From positions 5,155,001 to 5,219,000 of the forward strand of contig NZ_CP011567.1 of NCBI RefSeq assembly GCF_001655615.1: 64,000 bases of DNA, written 5' to 3'. The position numbers and the translations under genes are program-made. This document shows, in pieces, positions 35,448 to 52,619 of the stretch. Source of the stretch: Pseudomonas sp. GR 6-02 (GTDB lineage Bacteria; Pseudomonadota; Gammaproteobacteria; Pseudomonadales; Pseudomonadaceae). The notes beneath the pieces are model-generated. The model did not search any database and was not told the DNA's origin. It saw only the letters and a program-made list of their open reading frames with translations. The stretch's first letter is position 1. Each line of letters opens with the position of its first letter.

Positions 35448-36344
35448 ATGTCCGAAAACCGCTGGGAAGGCATCGACGAGTTCGTCGCCGTCGCAGAGTG
35501 CAACCAATTCACCGCCGCGGCTGAACGCCTTGGGGTGTCTTCCTCCCACATCAGTCGCCAAATCGTACGACTGGAAGAGCGACTGCAAACCCGCTTGCTC
35601 TATCGCAGCACCCGCCGGGTCACGCTGACCGAAGCCGGGCAAACCTTTCTGCAACATTGCCAACGGTTGCAGGACGGCCGCGAAGAAGCGTTGCGCGCTG
35701 TCGGCGACCTGACCAGCGAACCCAAGGGCATGCTGCGCATGACCTGCGCCGTGGCCTACGGCGAACGATTCATTGTGCCGCTGGTGACTCGCTTCATGGG
35801 GCTGTATCCACAACTGCGTGTGGACATCGAACTGAGCAACCGCCCGCTCGATCTGGTGCACGAAGGGCTGGACCTGGCCATCCGCCTCGGCCGCCTGCAG
35901 GATTCAAGATTGGTCGCGACTCGTTTGGCACCACGGCGCATGTACCTGTGCGCCTCGCCGTCCTACCTGGAACGGTATGGTCGCCCACACAGTTTGTCGG
36001 AACTGAGTCGCCACAACTGCCTCATCGGCAGCTCGGATATCTGGCAACTGGAACAGAACGGGCGGGAATTTTCCCAGCGAGTACAGGGAAACTGGCGCTG
36101 CAACAGTGGGCAGGCGGTGCTGGATGCCGCGCTACAAGGGGTTGGATTGTGTCAGCTGCCGGATTACTACGTGCTGGAGCACCTGAAAAACGGCGAATTG
36201 ATCTCGCTGCTGGAAGCCCACCAACCGCCGAACACAGCGGTTTGGGCGCTTTATCCACAGCAGCGGCATCTGTCACCGAAAGTACGCAAGTTAGTGGATT
36301 ATTTGAAGGAAGGGTTGGCCGAACGGCCGGAATATCGGGTTTAA
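35448..36344 (+). CDS. gfnR: LysR-family regulator of formaldehyde detoxification
   Basis: 298-residue LysR-type regulator. N-terminal winged helix-turn-helix (FVAVAECNQFTAAAERLGVSSSHISRQIVRLEERLQTRLLYRSTRRVTLTEAGQ, split here only for description) and C-terminal effector-binding domain (LRVDIELSNRPLDLVHEGLDLAIRLG). It is divergent from adhC-fghA. In P. aeruginosa the regulator at this place (PA3630, GfnR) activates adhC-fghA; the symbol is given on that synteny. The effector is not readable from sequence. Confidence 0.75.
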   Translation: MSENRWEGIDEFVAVAECNQFTAAAERLGVSSSHISRQIVRLEERLQTRLLYRSTRRVTLTEAGQTFLQHCQRLQDGREEALRAVGDLTSEPKGMLRMTCAVAYGERFIVPLVTRFMGLYPQLRVDIELSNRPLDLVHEGLDLAIRLGRLQDSRLVATRLAPRRMYLCASPSYLERYGRPHSLSELSRHNCLIGSSDIWQLEQNGREFSQRVQGNWRCNSGQAVLDAALQGVGLCQLPDYYVLEHLKNGELISLLEAHQPPNTAVWALYPQQRHLSPKVRKLVDYLKEGLAERPEYRV

Positions 36345-36347
36345 GAG

Positions 36348-36381
36348 AAAAGATCACAGCCTGCATAGGCGGCGATCTTTT
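36348..36381. terminator. Bidirectional hairpin between gfnR and ispD (REP-like)
   Basis: Arms AAAAGATC (36348-36355) and GATCTTTT (36374-36381) enclose ACAGCCTGCATAGGCGGC, akin to the AAAAGATCGCAGCC end of common Pseudomonas REPs. It gives A-stem-T on both strands and overlaps the ispD stop, ending both convergent genes. Confidence 0.65.
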
Positions 36382-37087
36382 AACGGCGGTTCGCCCAGCG
36401 CTGGCGCAACCACTCAAGGTCTTCGGGGCGAGTGACTTTGATGTTGTCGGATCGACCTTCGATCAAACGGGGTGCCATACCTGCCCACTCCATCGCCGAG
36501 GCTTCATCGGTGATGACAGCATCCGCCACCAGGCTATCCGCCAACGCCCGATGCAATGCTCCAAGGCGAAACATCTGCGGTGTATAAGCCTGCCAGATCA
36601 CACTGCGATCCACCGTTTCCAGCACACGCCCGTGCTTGTCGACCCGTTTGAGGGTGTCGCGCGCAGGCACCGCCAATAGGCCGCCCACCGGGTCGTCAGC
36701 CAATTCACTGAGCAATTTATCAAGATCATCGCGCGCCAGATTCGGTCGCGCGGCATCGTGAACCAACACCCAATCCTCATCGTCAGCGCCCTGGGCATGC
36801 AGATGCAGCAAGGCGTTGAGCACTGATCCGGAACGCTCGGCGCCGCCTTCAACCCGCTGAATACGCGGATCGGCAGCACAGGCCAGATTCGGCCAGTAAG
36901 GATCGTCGATGGCAAGACTGACCACCAACCCCTTCAGGGCAGGATGATCGAGGAAACAGCCAAGGCTGTGTTCGAGAATAGTGCGCCCGCCCAGTTGCAA
37001 GTATTGCTTGGGACGGTCCGCGGCCATACGGGCACCGACGCCCGCGGCAGGAATCACGGCCCAGAAGGCCGGTAACGACTCAATCAT
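36380..37087 (-). CDS. ispD: 2-C-methyl-D-erythritol 4-phosphate cytidylyltransferase
   Basis: 235-residue MEP-pathway enzyme that joins CTP and methylerythritol phosphate. The N-terminal nucleotide loop is AVIPAAGVGARMAADRPKQYL; VLVHDAARPNLARDDL is the second family motif; AYTPQMFRLGALHRAL and the C-terminal DNIKVTRPEDLEWL are also typical. Overlaps ftsB by 4 bp. Confidence 0.96.
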   Translation of the reverse strand: MIESLPAFWAVIPAAGVGARMAADRPKQYLQLGGRTILEHSLGCFLDHPALKGLVVSLAIDDPYWPNLACAADPRIQRVEGGAERSGSVLNALLHLHAQGADDEDWVLVHDAARPNLARDDLDKLLSELADDPVGGLLAVPARDTLKRVDKHGRVLETVDRSVIWQAYTPQMFRLGALHRALADSLVADAVITDEASAMEWAGMAPRLIEGRSDNIKVTRPEDLEWLRQRWANRR

Positions 37088-37362
37088 TGGGCCAACTGGT
37101 AAAGGGTTTCACCATCCTTGACCATGCCCAACTCATGGCGAGCCCGTTCTTCAACGGTCTCCATGCCCTTTTTCAACTCACTGACTTCGGCGTCCATCAC
37201 CCGATTGCGCTCCAACAACGCCTCGTTCTCGGCGTGTTGATCCGCAATCTGCTGCTTCAGCTCGGCCACTTGCGCCAGACTGCCATTACCCACCCACAGG
37301 CGATACTGCAGGCCGGCCAGCAGCAAGAGCAAGACGAGGAACAACCAATTGGGACTGCGCAT
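37084..37362 (-). CDS. ftsB: Cell division protein FtsB
   Basis: 92-residue bitopic divisome protein. Short cytoplasmic start, one transmembrane helix (WLFLVLLLLLAGLQYRLWVG), then a periplasmic coiled coil (VAELKQQIADQHAENEALLERNRVMDAEVSELK) that pairs with FtsL and binds FtsQ. ispD follows with a 4-bp overlap, the standard gammaproteobacterial pairing. Confidence 0.95.
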   Translation of the reverse strand: MRSPNWLFLVLLLLLAGLQYRLWVGNGSLAQVAELKQQIADQHAENEALLERNRVMDAEVSELKKGMETVEERARHELGMVKDGETLYQLAQ

Positions 37363-37419
37363 CGAATATCAGGTATCCAGTGAAAAAAGACAGCCATGCC
37401 AAACTTTGAAGCTTCTGAT

Positions 37420-37451
37420 AGCACGAAGCCTGGAAGAACCAGGCTTGTGCT
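37420..37451. terminator. Hairpin between eno and ftsB
   Basis: Long stem AGCACGAAGCCTGG/CCAGGCTTGTGCT with one bulge and a 5-nt loop in the 170-bp gap after eno. There is no strong U-run on either strand, so it may be a weak terminator or an mRNA 3'-end stabiliser. Confidence 0.5.
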
Positions 37452-37532
37452 CTTAAGGCATCAGATTAGTGGCAAATCCGTCGCTGTCGCGATTTTTCCG
37501 ACACAATCCGGTGTCTTTTTATCGTTTACCAC

Positions 37533-38873
<1,341 letters not shown>

Positions 38874-38979
38874 TTATCGTCGGCAAGTGACAGACAGCGG
38901 GCAGGCTTGCGGACGATAAGGCTCAAGCCCGAGGGCCTGAGCATTTAAACCGTGCGGTACTTTACCGGAGAATTGAGGT

Positions 38980-41483
<2,504 letters not shown>

Positions 41484-41736
41484 TTAAAGCGGTCCGAGCC
41501 GCCGGGGAAAGCGAAGGAAGGCCGAAGCCCCCGATCACCTGCATTAATCACAGTGCACCTTTCAAAAAAACCGCCGCGTTGGGACAGACCGGAAGATGAA
41601 ACACCGGTAGGTTGCTCGCTACACATTTTTTGGAATCGCCCAGCAAAGACTGCTTGGTAATCGGCAACTCCTGCGATTCAGGCGAATCCACAGAAGTTGT
41701 ATCAAGAAGGGAGCGTAGTCTACCGGAAAGCCCCTT

Positions 41737-43065
41737 TCAGCTCAAACCTTGATCTTCGATCGGCGGCTGCCAATGCAAATACCAGCCACTGCGCTCACTG
41801 CCATTCAGCCCCCGCAGGTTCGCCACCGCCAGCAATTGCTGGCCCCTGTAGACCAGCGGCAATCTGCCACGGGCGAAGCCCGGCACACCGCTTTCGTTGA
41901 GCAAACGCTTCAAGTCACGGTGACCGCGATCGGGCAAACTCATGACTTCGCCGCCCTCACGATAGCGGATCTGCAACGGGCCATCGGGGATCTGGCCGGT
42001 GAGTGTGAGCACGCCATTATCCGGTAACGCCAGCAATACCGCGGGGTCAGCCCAGGACACCGGGGATGGCGGAGTGCGCAACCATCCACCTGACAACCAC
42101 CAGAGACGCCCACCAGCGCGATGCAGTTCGCCCGCCGCCAATCGCCAGACCGGACGTGCGTCGCCAGTCGCATCGCGCAAATCCTGCCAACCCGACCAAT
42201 GGTCACTGTCCGGCAAAGACGTCAGCGGTTTGAGCCAATGACTCAGCGCATTGCGCTGGCGTGCATCAGATAGCTTTTCCAGGGGCGCCAGCTCCAGCGA
42301 CGGCAACCCCAGCCAATCGAAATCACTGTCGGTGCCGGCCTGGGCCAGATCAATTTGCGCCAGATCGTCGAGCAACCCCTGCGCCTCACTCAGATGCGCA
42401 GCGCTGCGAGCCATGGTCGCCACTGCTTGCGGCCAGCGCGCGGTCAACACGGGGAACACCTGATGACGCAGGTAATTGCGCGAGAACTGCGGGTCCTGAT
42501 TCGACGGATCTTCGATCCAGTTCAGCTGATATTCAGTGGCGTAGGCCTCAAGCTCGGCGCGAGTGACATCAAGCAGTGGTCGCAGCAGATGCCCACGCCC
42601 CAAAGGACGCTCACTCGGCATCCCCGACAAACCTCTCACCCCTGCCCCGCGCATCAGCCGAAACAACAGGGTTTCCGCTTGATCGTCACGGTGCTGACCT
42701 GTGAGCAGTACTTCACCGGCGTGAGTCGCCGCGATGAAGGCGCCGTAACGCGCATCCCGCGCCGCACGCTCGAGGCTCGCGCCGCGCTCAACCTGAACAC
42801 GCACAACCTCCAGCGGTACACCCAACGCATCACAGACCGACTGACAATGTTCCGGCCACGCATCAGCCGCAGCCTGCAGGCCGTGGTGGACGTGAATGGC
42901 GGTCAACGCCGGCAAGGATTCGGTTTTTGCGAGGTGTGCGAGAAGGTGCAGCAGGACGGTGGAATCGAGACCACCGGAGAAGGCGATGCGCCAGGTTGTG
43001 GCGTTACGCCACGGAACCAGCCCATGGAGAAGCCTGGCTGGCAGATCAATCGTCTTAGGGCTCAT
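41737..43065 (-). CDS. tilS: tRNA(Ile)-lysidine synthetase TilS
   Basis: 442-residue enzyme that converts C34 of the CAU-anticodon tRNA-Ile to lysidine, so it reads AUA. The PP-loop ATP motif is IAFSGGLDSTVLLHLLAHL; HVHHGLQAAADAW, LTGQHRDDQAETLLFRLMRGAGVRGLSGM and a C-terminal lysidine domain with PDRGHRDLKRLLNESGVPGFARGRLPLVY follow. The Met at 43065 (MSPKTIDLPARL) was preferred; the upstream frame enters a REP repeat. Confidence 0.94.
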   Translation of the reverse strand: MSPKTIDLPARLLHGLVPWRNATTWRIAFSGGLDSTVLLHLLAHLAKTESLPALTAIHVHHGLQAAADAWPEHCQSVCDALGVPLEVVRVQVERGASLERAARDARYGAFIAATHAGEVLLTGQHRDDQAETLLFRLMRGAGVRGLSGMPSERPLGRGHLLRPLLDVTRAELEAYATEYQLNWIEDPSNQDPQFSRNYLRHQVFPVLTARWPQAVATMARSAAHLSEAQGLLDDLAQIDLAQAGTDSDFDWLGLPSLELAPLEKLSDARQRNALSHWLKPLTSLPDSDHWSGWQDLRDATGDARPVWRLAAGELHRAGGRLWWLSGGWLRTPPSPVSWADPAVLLALPDNGVLTLTGQIPDGPLQIRYREGGEVMSLPDRGHRDLKRLLNESGVPGFARGRLPLVYRGQQLLAVANLRGLNGSERSGWYLHWQPPIEDQGLS

Positions 43066-43092
43066 AGACGTCAGTCGCTTCACATAGACCCA

Positions 43093-43198
43093 TTGTGGGA
43101 GCGAGCCTGCTCGCGAAGGCTGCTTAACATTCAACATATTTGTTGATTGTTATACCGCAATCGCGAGCAGACGAACGTCGCCCGGCTCTTCCCACAAG
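43093..43198. repeat. Inverted REP pair (REPIN-like)
   Basis: The element at 43094-43120 (TGTGGGAGCGAGCCTGCTCG core) is a common P. fluorescens-group REP with its own hairpin (CGAGC...GCTCG). A second, diverged copy in inverse orientation ends with TTCCCACA at 43190-43197 and carries GAGC and CTGCTCGCGA parts. Such inverted pairs are mobilised as REPINs by RAYT transposases. It fills the tilS/accA gap. Confidence 0.75.
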
Positions 43199-43215
43199 GC
43201 TATAGCGCGATCAGA

Positions 43216-44163
43216 TCAGAGACCGTAGCTCATCAGACGCTCGTAACGACGGGCCAGCAGCGCGTCGTTGTCGAACTTCTTCAACATCGCCAGTTGCGAG
43301 CTCAGCTCGGCGCGGATCGAGGCAGCGGCAGCCGCCGGATCACGATGAGCACCGCCCAACGGCTCGCCGATCACTTTATCGACGATGCCCAGGCCCTTCA
43401 GACGCTCGGCAGTGATGCCCATCGCTTCAGCGGCATCCGGGGCTTTCTCGGAAGTTTTCCACAGAATCGAGGCGCAACCTTCCGGCGAAATCACCGCGTA
43501 GGTCGAATATTGCAGCATGTTCAGCTGATCGCAGACGCCAATCGCCAGCGCACCACCAGAACCACCCTCACCGATCACGGTGGCGATGATTGGGGTTTTC
43601 AGGCGAGCCATGACGCGCAGGTTCCAGGCAATCGCTTCGCTCTGGTTGCGCTCTTCGGCGTCGATGCCAGGGTAAGCGCCCGGGGTGTCGATGAAGGTGA
43701 GGATCGGCATTTTGAAACGCTCGGCCATTTCCATCAGGCGGCACGCCTTGCGGTAGCCCTCAGGGCGCGGCATGCCGAAGTTGCGGCGAACCTTCTCGCG
43801 CACTTCGCGACCTTTCTGGTGACCGATAACCATCACCGGTTGGTCGTCCAGACGGGCAACACCGCCAACGATGGCAGCGTCGTCGGAGAAGTGACGGTCG
43901 CCGTGCAACTCATCGAACTCGGTGAAGATGTGTTCGATGTAGTCCAGGGTGTACGGACGTTTCGGGTGACGCGCCAGACGCGCGATCTGCCAGCTGGTCA
44001 GCTTGCCGAAGATGTCTTCGGTCAGCGTGCTGCTCTTGTCCTGTAGGCGGGAGATCTCATCGCCGATATTCAGCGAATTGTCATTACCGACCAAGCGCAA
44101 CTCTTCGATCTTGGCTTGCAGGTCGGCGATCGGCTGTTCGAAATCTAGAAAATTCGGGTTCAT
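43216..44163 (-). CDS. accA: Acetyl-CoA carboxylase carboxyltransferase subunit alpha
   Basis: 315-residue alpha subunit of carboxyltransferase, which makes malonyl-CoA for fatty acid synthesis. Typical: [22 protein letters not shown] at the start; [44 protein letters not shown] and [40 protein letters not shown] in the crotonase-like fold. It pairs with AccD encoded elsewhere. dnaE is directly upstream. Confidence 0.97.
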   Translation of the reverse strand: MNPNFLDFEQPIADLQAKIEELRLVGNDNSLNIGDEISRLQDKSSTLTEDIFGKLTSWQIARLARHPKRPYTLDYIEHIFTEFDELHGDRHFSDDAAIVGGVARLDDQPVMVIGHQKGREVREKVRRNFGMPRPEGYRKACRLMEMAERFKMPILTFIDTPGAYPGIDAEERNQSEAIAWNLRVMARLKTPIIATVIGEGGSGGALAIGVCDQLNMLQYSTYAVISPEGCASILWKTSEKAPDAAEAMGITAERLKGLGIVDKVIGEPLGGAHRDPAAAAASIRAELSSQLAMLKKFDNDALLARRYERLMSYGL

Positions 44164-44313
44164 AGGCGTCCGTCTAGGGTCGCGTCCAAGAGAGCTTGGG
44201 CCGGCCGGTTGTCTATTCGCGCCCTACCTTAAGGGACAGGCGCGTTCAGGTCGAGATTAAAAATTCGGGTCGGGATCAGGCGCGTTCCCATGGTAAGGAA
44301 TGGCGCCTGACCG

Positions 44314-47835
<3,522 letters not shown>

Positions 47836-47871
47836 AGTGATCCTGTCTAGAAACTAGAAACGTGAAGACAA

Positions 47872-47897
47872 CAAGGCCCGGATTGTACCGGGCCTTG
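47872..47897 (-). terminator. Hairpin between rnhB and dnaE
   Basis: Perfect ten-base stem CAAGGCCCGG/CCGGGCCTTG with a 6-nt loop; on the minus strand it is followed by TTGTTGTCTT, a poor U-run. Likely a partial terminator ahead of dnaE. Confidence 0.6.
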
Positions 47898-47917
47898 AGT
47901 AAAACATCAGCCTGCGA

Positions 47918-48559
47918 CTAACCCTCGATCAGGTTTTCCCGCGCTTCATACGCCAGGCGTACCGGGGCGAACGAGCGGCGGTGAATCGGTGTCGGCCCCA
48001 GACGCGTCAGCGCCTCCAGATGAACGGGCGTCGGGTAGCCTTTGTGGCCACCGATGCCGTAACCCGGGTAAATCAGTTCGAACGCCGCCATTTCACGATC
48101 ACGGCTGACCTTGGCCAGAATTGACGCCGCAGCGATGGCCGGCACTTTGCTGTCGCCTTGCACCACCGCTTCGGCGCGCATCGAGAGTTTCGGGCAACGG
48201 TTGCCGTCGATCATCGCCAGCTTCGGCTGAATGTGCAGGCCCTCGACCGCGCGCTGCATGGCCAGCATGGTGGCATGAAGGATGTTCAACTCGTCAATTT
48301 CTTCGACTTCGGCGCGAGCAATGCACCAGCTCAGGGCTTTTTCGCAGATTTCGTCGTAGAGTTTTTCGCGGCGGGCTTCGGTGAGTTTCTTCGAATCGTT
48401 GAGGCCGAGAATCGGCCGGCTCGGATCAAGGATCACCGCGGCGGTCACCACGGCACCGCACAGCGGGCCGCGACCGACTTCATCGACACCTGCCACCAGA
48501 TCTTCAACTTCATCGACCAGCATAAAATCCAGGCCCAGCTGCTTGCTTGCTTTGCTCAT
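47918..48559 (-). CDS. rnhB: Ribonuclease HII
   Basis: 213-residue type 2 RNase H that removes RNA from RNA-DNA hybrids and single ribonucleotides. The catalytic acidic residues lie in [17 protein letters not shown] (Asp-Glu-Glu-type DEDD set), [15 protein letters not shown] and MIDGNRCP; C-terminal [13 protein letters not shown] is typical. Its start overlaps the lpxB stop by one base. Confidence 0.95.
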   Translation of the reverse strand: MSKASKQLGLDFMLVDEVEDLVAGVDEVGRGPLCGAVVTAAVILDPSRPILGLNDSKKLTEARREKLYDEICEKALSWCIARAEVEEIDELNILHATMLAMQRAVEGLHIQPKLAMIDGNRCPKLSMRAEAVVQGDSKVPAIAAASILAKVSRDREMAAFELIYPGYGIGGHKGYPTPVHLEALTRLGPTPIHRRSFAPVRLAYEARENLIEG

Positions 48560-49686
48560 TATGCTCTGCCAATCAGGTTCAGTACCGCGTCCGCTGCCTG
48601 ATTGGAGGCGTCCAGTCGCAGGGTTCGGTGGATTTCGTCAAAGCCTCGGGTCTGCTCCTCGCCACCTTCGATCAGCGGCGACAGAGTCTGGGCCAGGGCT
48701 TCGACTGTCGCATCGTCCTGCAACAACTCTGGCACCAGCAGGCGCTGGGCCAGCAAATTCGGCAACGAGACGTAGGGACTCTTCACCATCCGTTTGAGAA
48801 TCCAGAACGTCAGCGGTGCCAGGCGATAAGCGACCACCATCGGCCGCTTGTACAGCAATGCTTCCAGGGTCGCGGTGCCCGAAGCGATCAACACCGCGTC
48901 GCACGCCGCCAGCGCCAGATGGGATTTGCCGTCGAGCAAGGTCAGCGGCAGATCGCGACCAGCCAGCAACTCTTCCAACTGGGCCCGACGCTCCGGACTG
49001 GCGCACGGCATGACGAATCGCACGCCCGGACGCATGGCCCGCAGGCGCTGGGCGGTGTCGAGGAACAACGCACCGAGGCGCCCGACTTCACCGCCACGAC
49101 TACCCGGCATCAGGGCAACCAACGGCCCTTCCGGCAAACCGAGTTCGGCCCGCGCGGCGGTGCGATCGGCCTCAAGCGGGATCGCATCGGCCAGGGAATG
49201 CCCGACAAACCGTACCGGCACGCCCTTCTCTTCATAAAATTTAGCTTCGAACGGGAACAGCGTCAGCATCAGGTCGCAACCTTCGCGAATCTTCAGCACC
49301 CGCTTCTGTCGCCAGGCCCAGACCGACGGGCTGACGTAATGCACGGTCTTGATCCCGGCCTGACGCAGCTTGAGTTCGATATTGAGGTTGAAGTCCGGGG
49401 CATCGATACCGATGAACACGTCCGGCTTCGCGGCGATCAGGTCCGCAACCAGTTTCTTGCGACGGGCCAACAGCTCGCGCAAACGGCCCAGCACTTCCAC
49501 CAGCCCCATGACAGAAAGGCGTTCCATCGGGAAATACGAGGTCAGGCCTTCGGCCTGCATCAGCGGACCGCCGACACCAATGAACTCGACCGCCGGATGC
49601 TGTGCCTTGAGCGCACGCATGAGACCCGCACCCAGAATGTCACCGGAAGCTTCACCCGCCACCAGCGCAATACGCAGATTGGCCAT
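48559..49686 (-). CDS. lpxB: Lipid-A-disaccharide synthase
   Basis: 375-residue GT-B glycosyltransferase that joins UDP-diacylglucosamine and lipid X to the lipid A disaccharide. N-terminal [40 protein letters not shown] and [28 protein letters not shown] are family motifs. It follows lpxA with 2 bp between, in the classic lpxD-fabZ-lpxA-lpxB order. Confidence 0.96.
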   Translation of the reverse strand: MANLRIALVAGEASGDILGAGLMRALKAQHPAVEFIGVGGPLMQAEGLTSYFPMERLSVMGLVEVLGRLRELLARRKKLVADLIAAKPDVFIGIDAPDFNLNIELKLRQAGIKTVHYVSPSVWAWRQKRVLKIREGCDLMLTLFPFEAKFYEEKGVPVRFVGHSLADAIPLEADRTAARAELGLPEGPLVALMPGSRGGEVGRLGALFLDTAQRLRAMRPGVRFVMPCASPERRAQLEELLAGRDLPLTLLDGKSHLALAACDAVLIASGTATLEALLYKRPMVVAYRLAPLTFWILKRMVKSPYVSLPNLLAQRLLVPELLQDDATVEALAQTLSPLIEGGEEQTRGFDEIHRTLRLDASNQAADAVLNLIGRA

Positions 49687-49688
49687 GA

Positions 49689-50465
49689 TTAGCGGGTGAT
49701 GCCGCGGGTCGAAGACTGGATGGAATCACGGAACACCGCGACTTCCGGGAACTGCAGCGAGGGTTCGGCCAGCTCGGCGAGCGCTTGCTCGACTGTCAGG
49801 CCCTGGCGGTAAACCACCTTGTAGGCACGACGCAGCGCGTGGATCGCCTCTTCGCTGAAGCCGCGACGGCGCATACCTTCGAAGTTCATGCTGCGAGCTT
49901 CAGCGGGGTTGCCGAATACCGTGACGTACGCAGGAACGTCTTTGCCAATGGCAGTGCCCATGCCGGAAAAGCTGTGGGCGCCAATGTGGCAATACTGGTG
50001 AACCAGGGTGAAGCCGGACAGGATCGCCCAGTCTTCAACGTGCACATGCCCTGCCAACGCGGTGTTGTTGACCAGGATGCAATGATTGCCGATAACGCTG
50101 TCGTGACCGATGTGGGCATAGGCCATGATCAGATTGTGATCGCCCAGGGTCGTTTCCGAACGGTCCTGAATGGTCCCGCGGTGAATCGTCACGCCTTCAC
50201 GGATGACGTTGTGGTCACCGATGACCAGACGGGTTTCCTCGCCCTTGTATTTCAGATCGGGCGTGTCCTCACCTACCGAAGAAAACTGGTAGATGCGGTT
50301 GTGCTTACCGATTCGGGTCGGGCCCTTGAGAATCACATGCGGCCCGATCACTGTCCCCTCGCCGATTTCCACACCTGCGCCGACAATCGACCAAGGGCCG
50401 ACTTCGACGTCGTCGGCCAGGATGGCCGTCGGATCGATGATTGCGCGAGGGTCAATCAAACTCAT
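49689..50465 (-). CDS. lpxA: UDP-N-acetylglucosamine O-acyltransferase
   Basis: 258-residue trimeric left-handed beta-helix enzyme for the first lipid A step. Hexapeptide repeats run from about residue 2 to 180 ([26 protein letters not shown]). Catalytic His in the MAYAHIGHD region; C-terminal helical domain [22 protein letters not shown]. Starts 4 bp inside fabZ. Confidence 0.97.
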   Translation of the reverse strand: MSLIDPRAIIDPTAILADDVEVGPWSIVGAGVEIGEGTVIGPHVILKGPTRIGKHNRIYQFSSVGEDTPDLKYKGEETRLVIGDHNVIREGVTIHRGTIQDRSETTLGDHNLIMAYAHIGHDSVIGNHCILVNNTALAGHVHVEDWAILSGFTLVHQYCHIGAHSFSGMGTAIGKDVPAYVTVFGNPAEARSMNFEGMRRRGFSEEAIHALRRAYKVVYRQGLTVEQALAELAEPSLQFPEVAVFRDSIQSSTRGITR

Positions 50466-50902
50466 AGTTTGCGTTCCGCACAGATGATTTCAGCGGAGCA
50501 GACTGGCTTGCCATCGACCGAAGCCTGGCATTCGAACTTCCAGATCTGACGCTTGCAGCTGATGAACTTGGCTTCAAGGATCAATTGATCGCCCGGCAGC
50601 ACCGGCTGACGGAAGCGCAGTTTGTCGGAGCCGACGAAGTAGTAAAGCGTGCCATCGGCCGGTTTCACGTCGAGCATTTTGAAACCAAGGATCCCGGCAG
50701 CCTGAGCCATCGCTTCGATGATCAGTACACCCGGCATGATTGGATGCGCAGGGAAGTGACCATTGAAGAACGGTTCGTTGATGCTGACATTCTTGTAGGC
50801 GCGAATGCGCTTGCCTTCCACATCCAGATCCACGACCCGGTCCACCAGCAGGAACGGGTAACGGTGAGGCAGGTATTCGCGAATCTCGTTGATGTCCATC
50901 AT
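50462..50902 (-). CDS. fabZ: 3-hydroxyacyl-ACP dehydratase FabZ
   Basis: 146-residue hot-dog-fold dehydratase of fatty acid elongation. Active-site His in [20 protein letters not shown], with the catalytic Glu in the same helix. The start at 50902 ([17 protein letters not shown]) matches homologues; an upstream Met 60 bp earlier adds an unrelated stretch. It competes with LpxC/LpxA for hydroxyacyl-ACP and is fittingly in the lipid A operon. Confidence 0.96.
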   Translation of the reverse strand: MMDINEIREYLPHRYPFLLVDRVVDLDVEGKRIRAYKNVSINEPFFNGHFPAHPIMPGVLIIEAMAQAAGILGFKMLDVKPADGTLYYFVGSDKLRFRQPVLPGDQLILEAKFISCKRQIWKFECQASVDGKPVCSAEIICAERKL

Positions 50903-51011
50903 TTCGGGGGGAAGCCTATGTAAAGATTGGGAGCGCGCGACTGACGCGCACTCCTCTAGCAAATCAAGGGAGGCAGTCTAGCGGCTGTGCACACTTGATA
51001 TGGAAATGGTA

Positions 51012-52067
51012 TCAGCCATCTGATGAAGCATTACCGTCAGGGGTCACGTCCCCTACACGCTTTTCCAGCTGTCGCAGACGTCGCGCGATGTCATCGAGCT
51101 GACGGATACGTGCCGCGCTTTTGCGCCATTCGGCTGCCGGTTGCATCGCCGTACCGGAAGAATAGGAGCCCGGCTCGGTAATCGAGTGGGTCACCATGGT
51201 CATCCCGGTCAGGAAAACGTTGTCGCAAATGTCGATATGCCCCACCAGCCCTACGCCACCGGCGAGCATGCAATGCTTGCCGATTTTGGTGCTGCCGGAA
51301 ATTCCCACGCACGCGGCCATGGCCGTGTGGTCACCGACCTGGACGTTGTGGGCAATCTGAATCTGATTGTCGAGCTTCACACCATTACCAATGACGGTAT
51401 CGGCCAGCGCGCCACGATCGATAGCGGTATTTACGCCTATTTCCACGTCGTCTCCGATCGAGACGCCGCCGATCTGGGCAATTTTCTGCCAGATACCTTT
51501 CTCGTTGGCAAAACCGAAGCCTTCACCACCGAGCACGGCACCGGATTGAATCACCACCCGTTTGCCGATGCGCACGTCGTGATACAGCGTGACGCGCGGG
51601 GCCAACCAGCCGCCCTCGCCAATTTCGCAGCGTGCACCGATGAAGCAATGCGCACCAACGGTCACACCGGCGCCAATGCGCGCTGCACTTTCGATGACCG
51701 CAAAGGCACCGATGCTCGCCGCCGGATCGACCACCGCATCCGCTGCCACTACCGCTGTCGGATGAATACCGGCCGGCGCCTTGGGCTTGGGATCGAACAG
51801 GTGGGAAATGCGCGCATAAGACAGATATGGATCAGCCACCACCAGCGCATCACCGACAAAACCTTCAGCGTCAGCGGCCTTCAGCAGCACGGCTGCGGCC
51901 TGACTGTCAGCCAGGTATTTACGGTATTGAGGATTTGCCAGAAAGCTCAACTGAGCTGGGCCAGCCTCTTGCAAAGTGGCCAGCCCAGTAATTTCTTTCT
52001 CCGGGTCGCCACGTAAGGTGGCGCCGAGGAACTCGGCCAACTGGCCGAGCTTTATAGTCGCTGTCAT
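51012..52067 (-). CDS. lpxD: UDP-3-O-acylglucosamine N-acyltransferase
   Basis: 351-residue trimeric acyltransferase, third step of lipid A synthesis. N-terminal uridine-binding domain ([42 protein letters not shown]), then left-handed beta-helix hexapeptides (about 100-300) with catalytic His in [15 protein letters not shown]-terminal helix [17 protein letters not shown]. Three bp after skp. Confidence 0.96.
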   Translation of the reverse strand: MTATIKLGQLAEFLGATLRGDPEKEITGLATLQEAGPAQLSFLANPQYRKYLADSQAAAVLLKAADAEGFVGDALVVADPYLSYARISHLFDPKPKAPAGIHPTAVVAADAVVDPAASIGAFAVIESAARIGAGVTVGAHCFIGARCEIGEGGWLAPRVTLYHDVRIGKRVVIQSGAVLGGEGFGFANEKGIWQKIAQIGGVSIGDDVEIGVNTAIDRGALADTVIGNGVKLDNQIQIAHNVQVGDHTAMAACVGISGSTKIGKHCMLAGGVGLVGHIDICDNVFLTGMTMVTHSITEPGSYSSGTAMQPAAEWRKSAARIRQLDDIARRLRQLEKRVGDVTPDGNASSDG

Positions 52068-52070
52068 GGG

Positions 52071-52574
52071 TTACTTCAGCTGATTCATGCGCTCGATAAC
52101 CTGGCGAGTGATGTCGTACTGAGGCTTGACATCAATCACTGCGCCACGCTCGAAGACCAGGTCATAAGCACCTTTCTTGATGACTTCTTCCACAGCGCTG
52201 TCCAGTTTCGGCTTGAGCTGCTTCAGCATTTCACGGTCGGCAACGGCTTTGGCTTCGTTCAGCTCCTTGGACTGGAACTGGAAATCACGGGCCTTTTGCT
52301 TGAACTCGAGCTCCAGACGTTCACGCTCGCCTTGCTGCATCTTGTCGCCACCGGCCATCAGACGGTCCTGGATACCCTTGGCGCTGCTTTCCAGGCTCTT
52401 GAGCTTGGTCAGTTGCGGGCCGAATTTTTTCTCGGCATCCACGGCGTATTTCTTCGCCGCATCGGATTCCAGCAGTGCCATCTGATAGTTCAGAACGGCG
52501 ATTTTCATGTCGGCAAAAGCCGGACCTGCAACCAGCACGGTCGCCAGGAGAACCAATTGAGTCAACTTACGCAC
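52071..52574 (-). CDS. skp: Periplasmic chaperone Skp/OmpH
   Basis: 167-residue periplasmic chaperone that holds unfolded outer-membrane proteins for BamA. Signal peptide to about residue 21 (LVLLATVLVAGPAFA, cut before DMKIAVLNYQMALLES). The rest is a charged helical tentacle region (AEKKFGPQLTKLKSLESSAKGIQDRLMAG) and the C-terminal strand. It lies between bamA and lpxD, its normal place. Confidence 0.94.
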   Translation of the reverse strand: MRKLTQLVLLATVLVAGPAFADMKIAVLNYQMALLESDAAKKYAVDAEKKFGPQLTKLKSLESSAKGIQDRLMAGGDKMQQGERERLELEFKQKARDFQFQSKELNEAKAVADREMLKQLKPKLDSAVEEVIKKGAYDLVFERGAVIDVKPQYDITRQVIERMNQLK

Positions 52575-52619
52575 GATGCACTCCTACAAAATCCATTGTC
52601 ATTATCTTGGGTCAGACGC

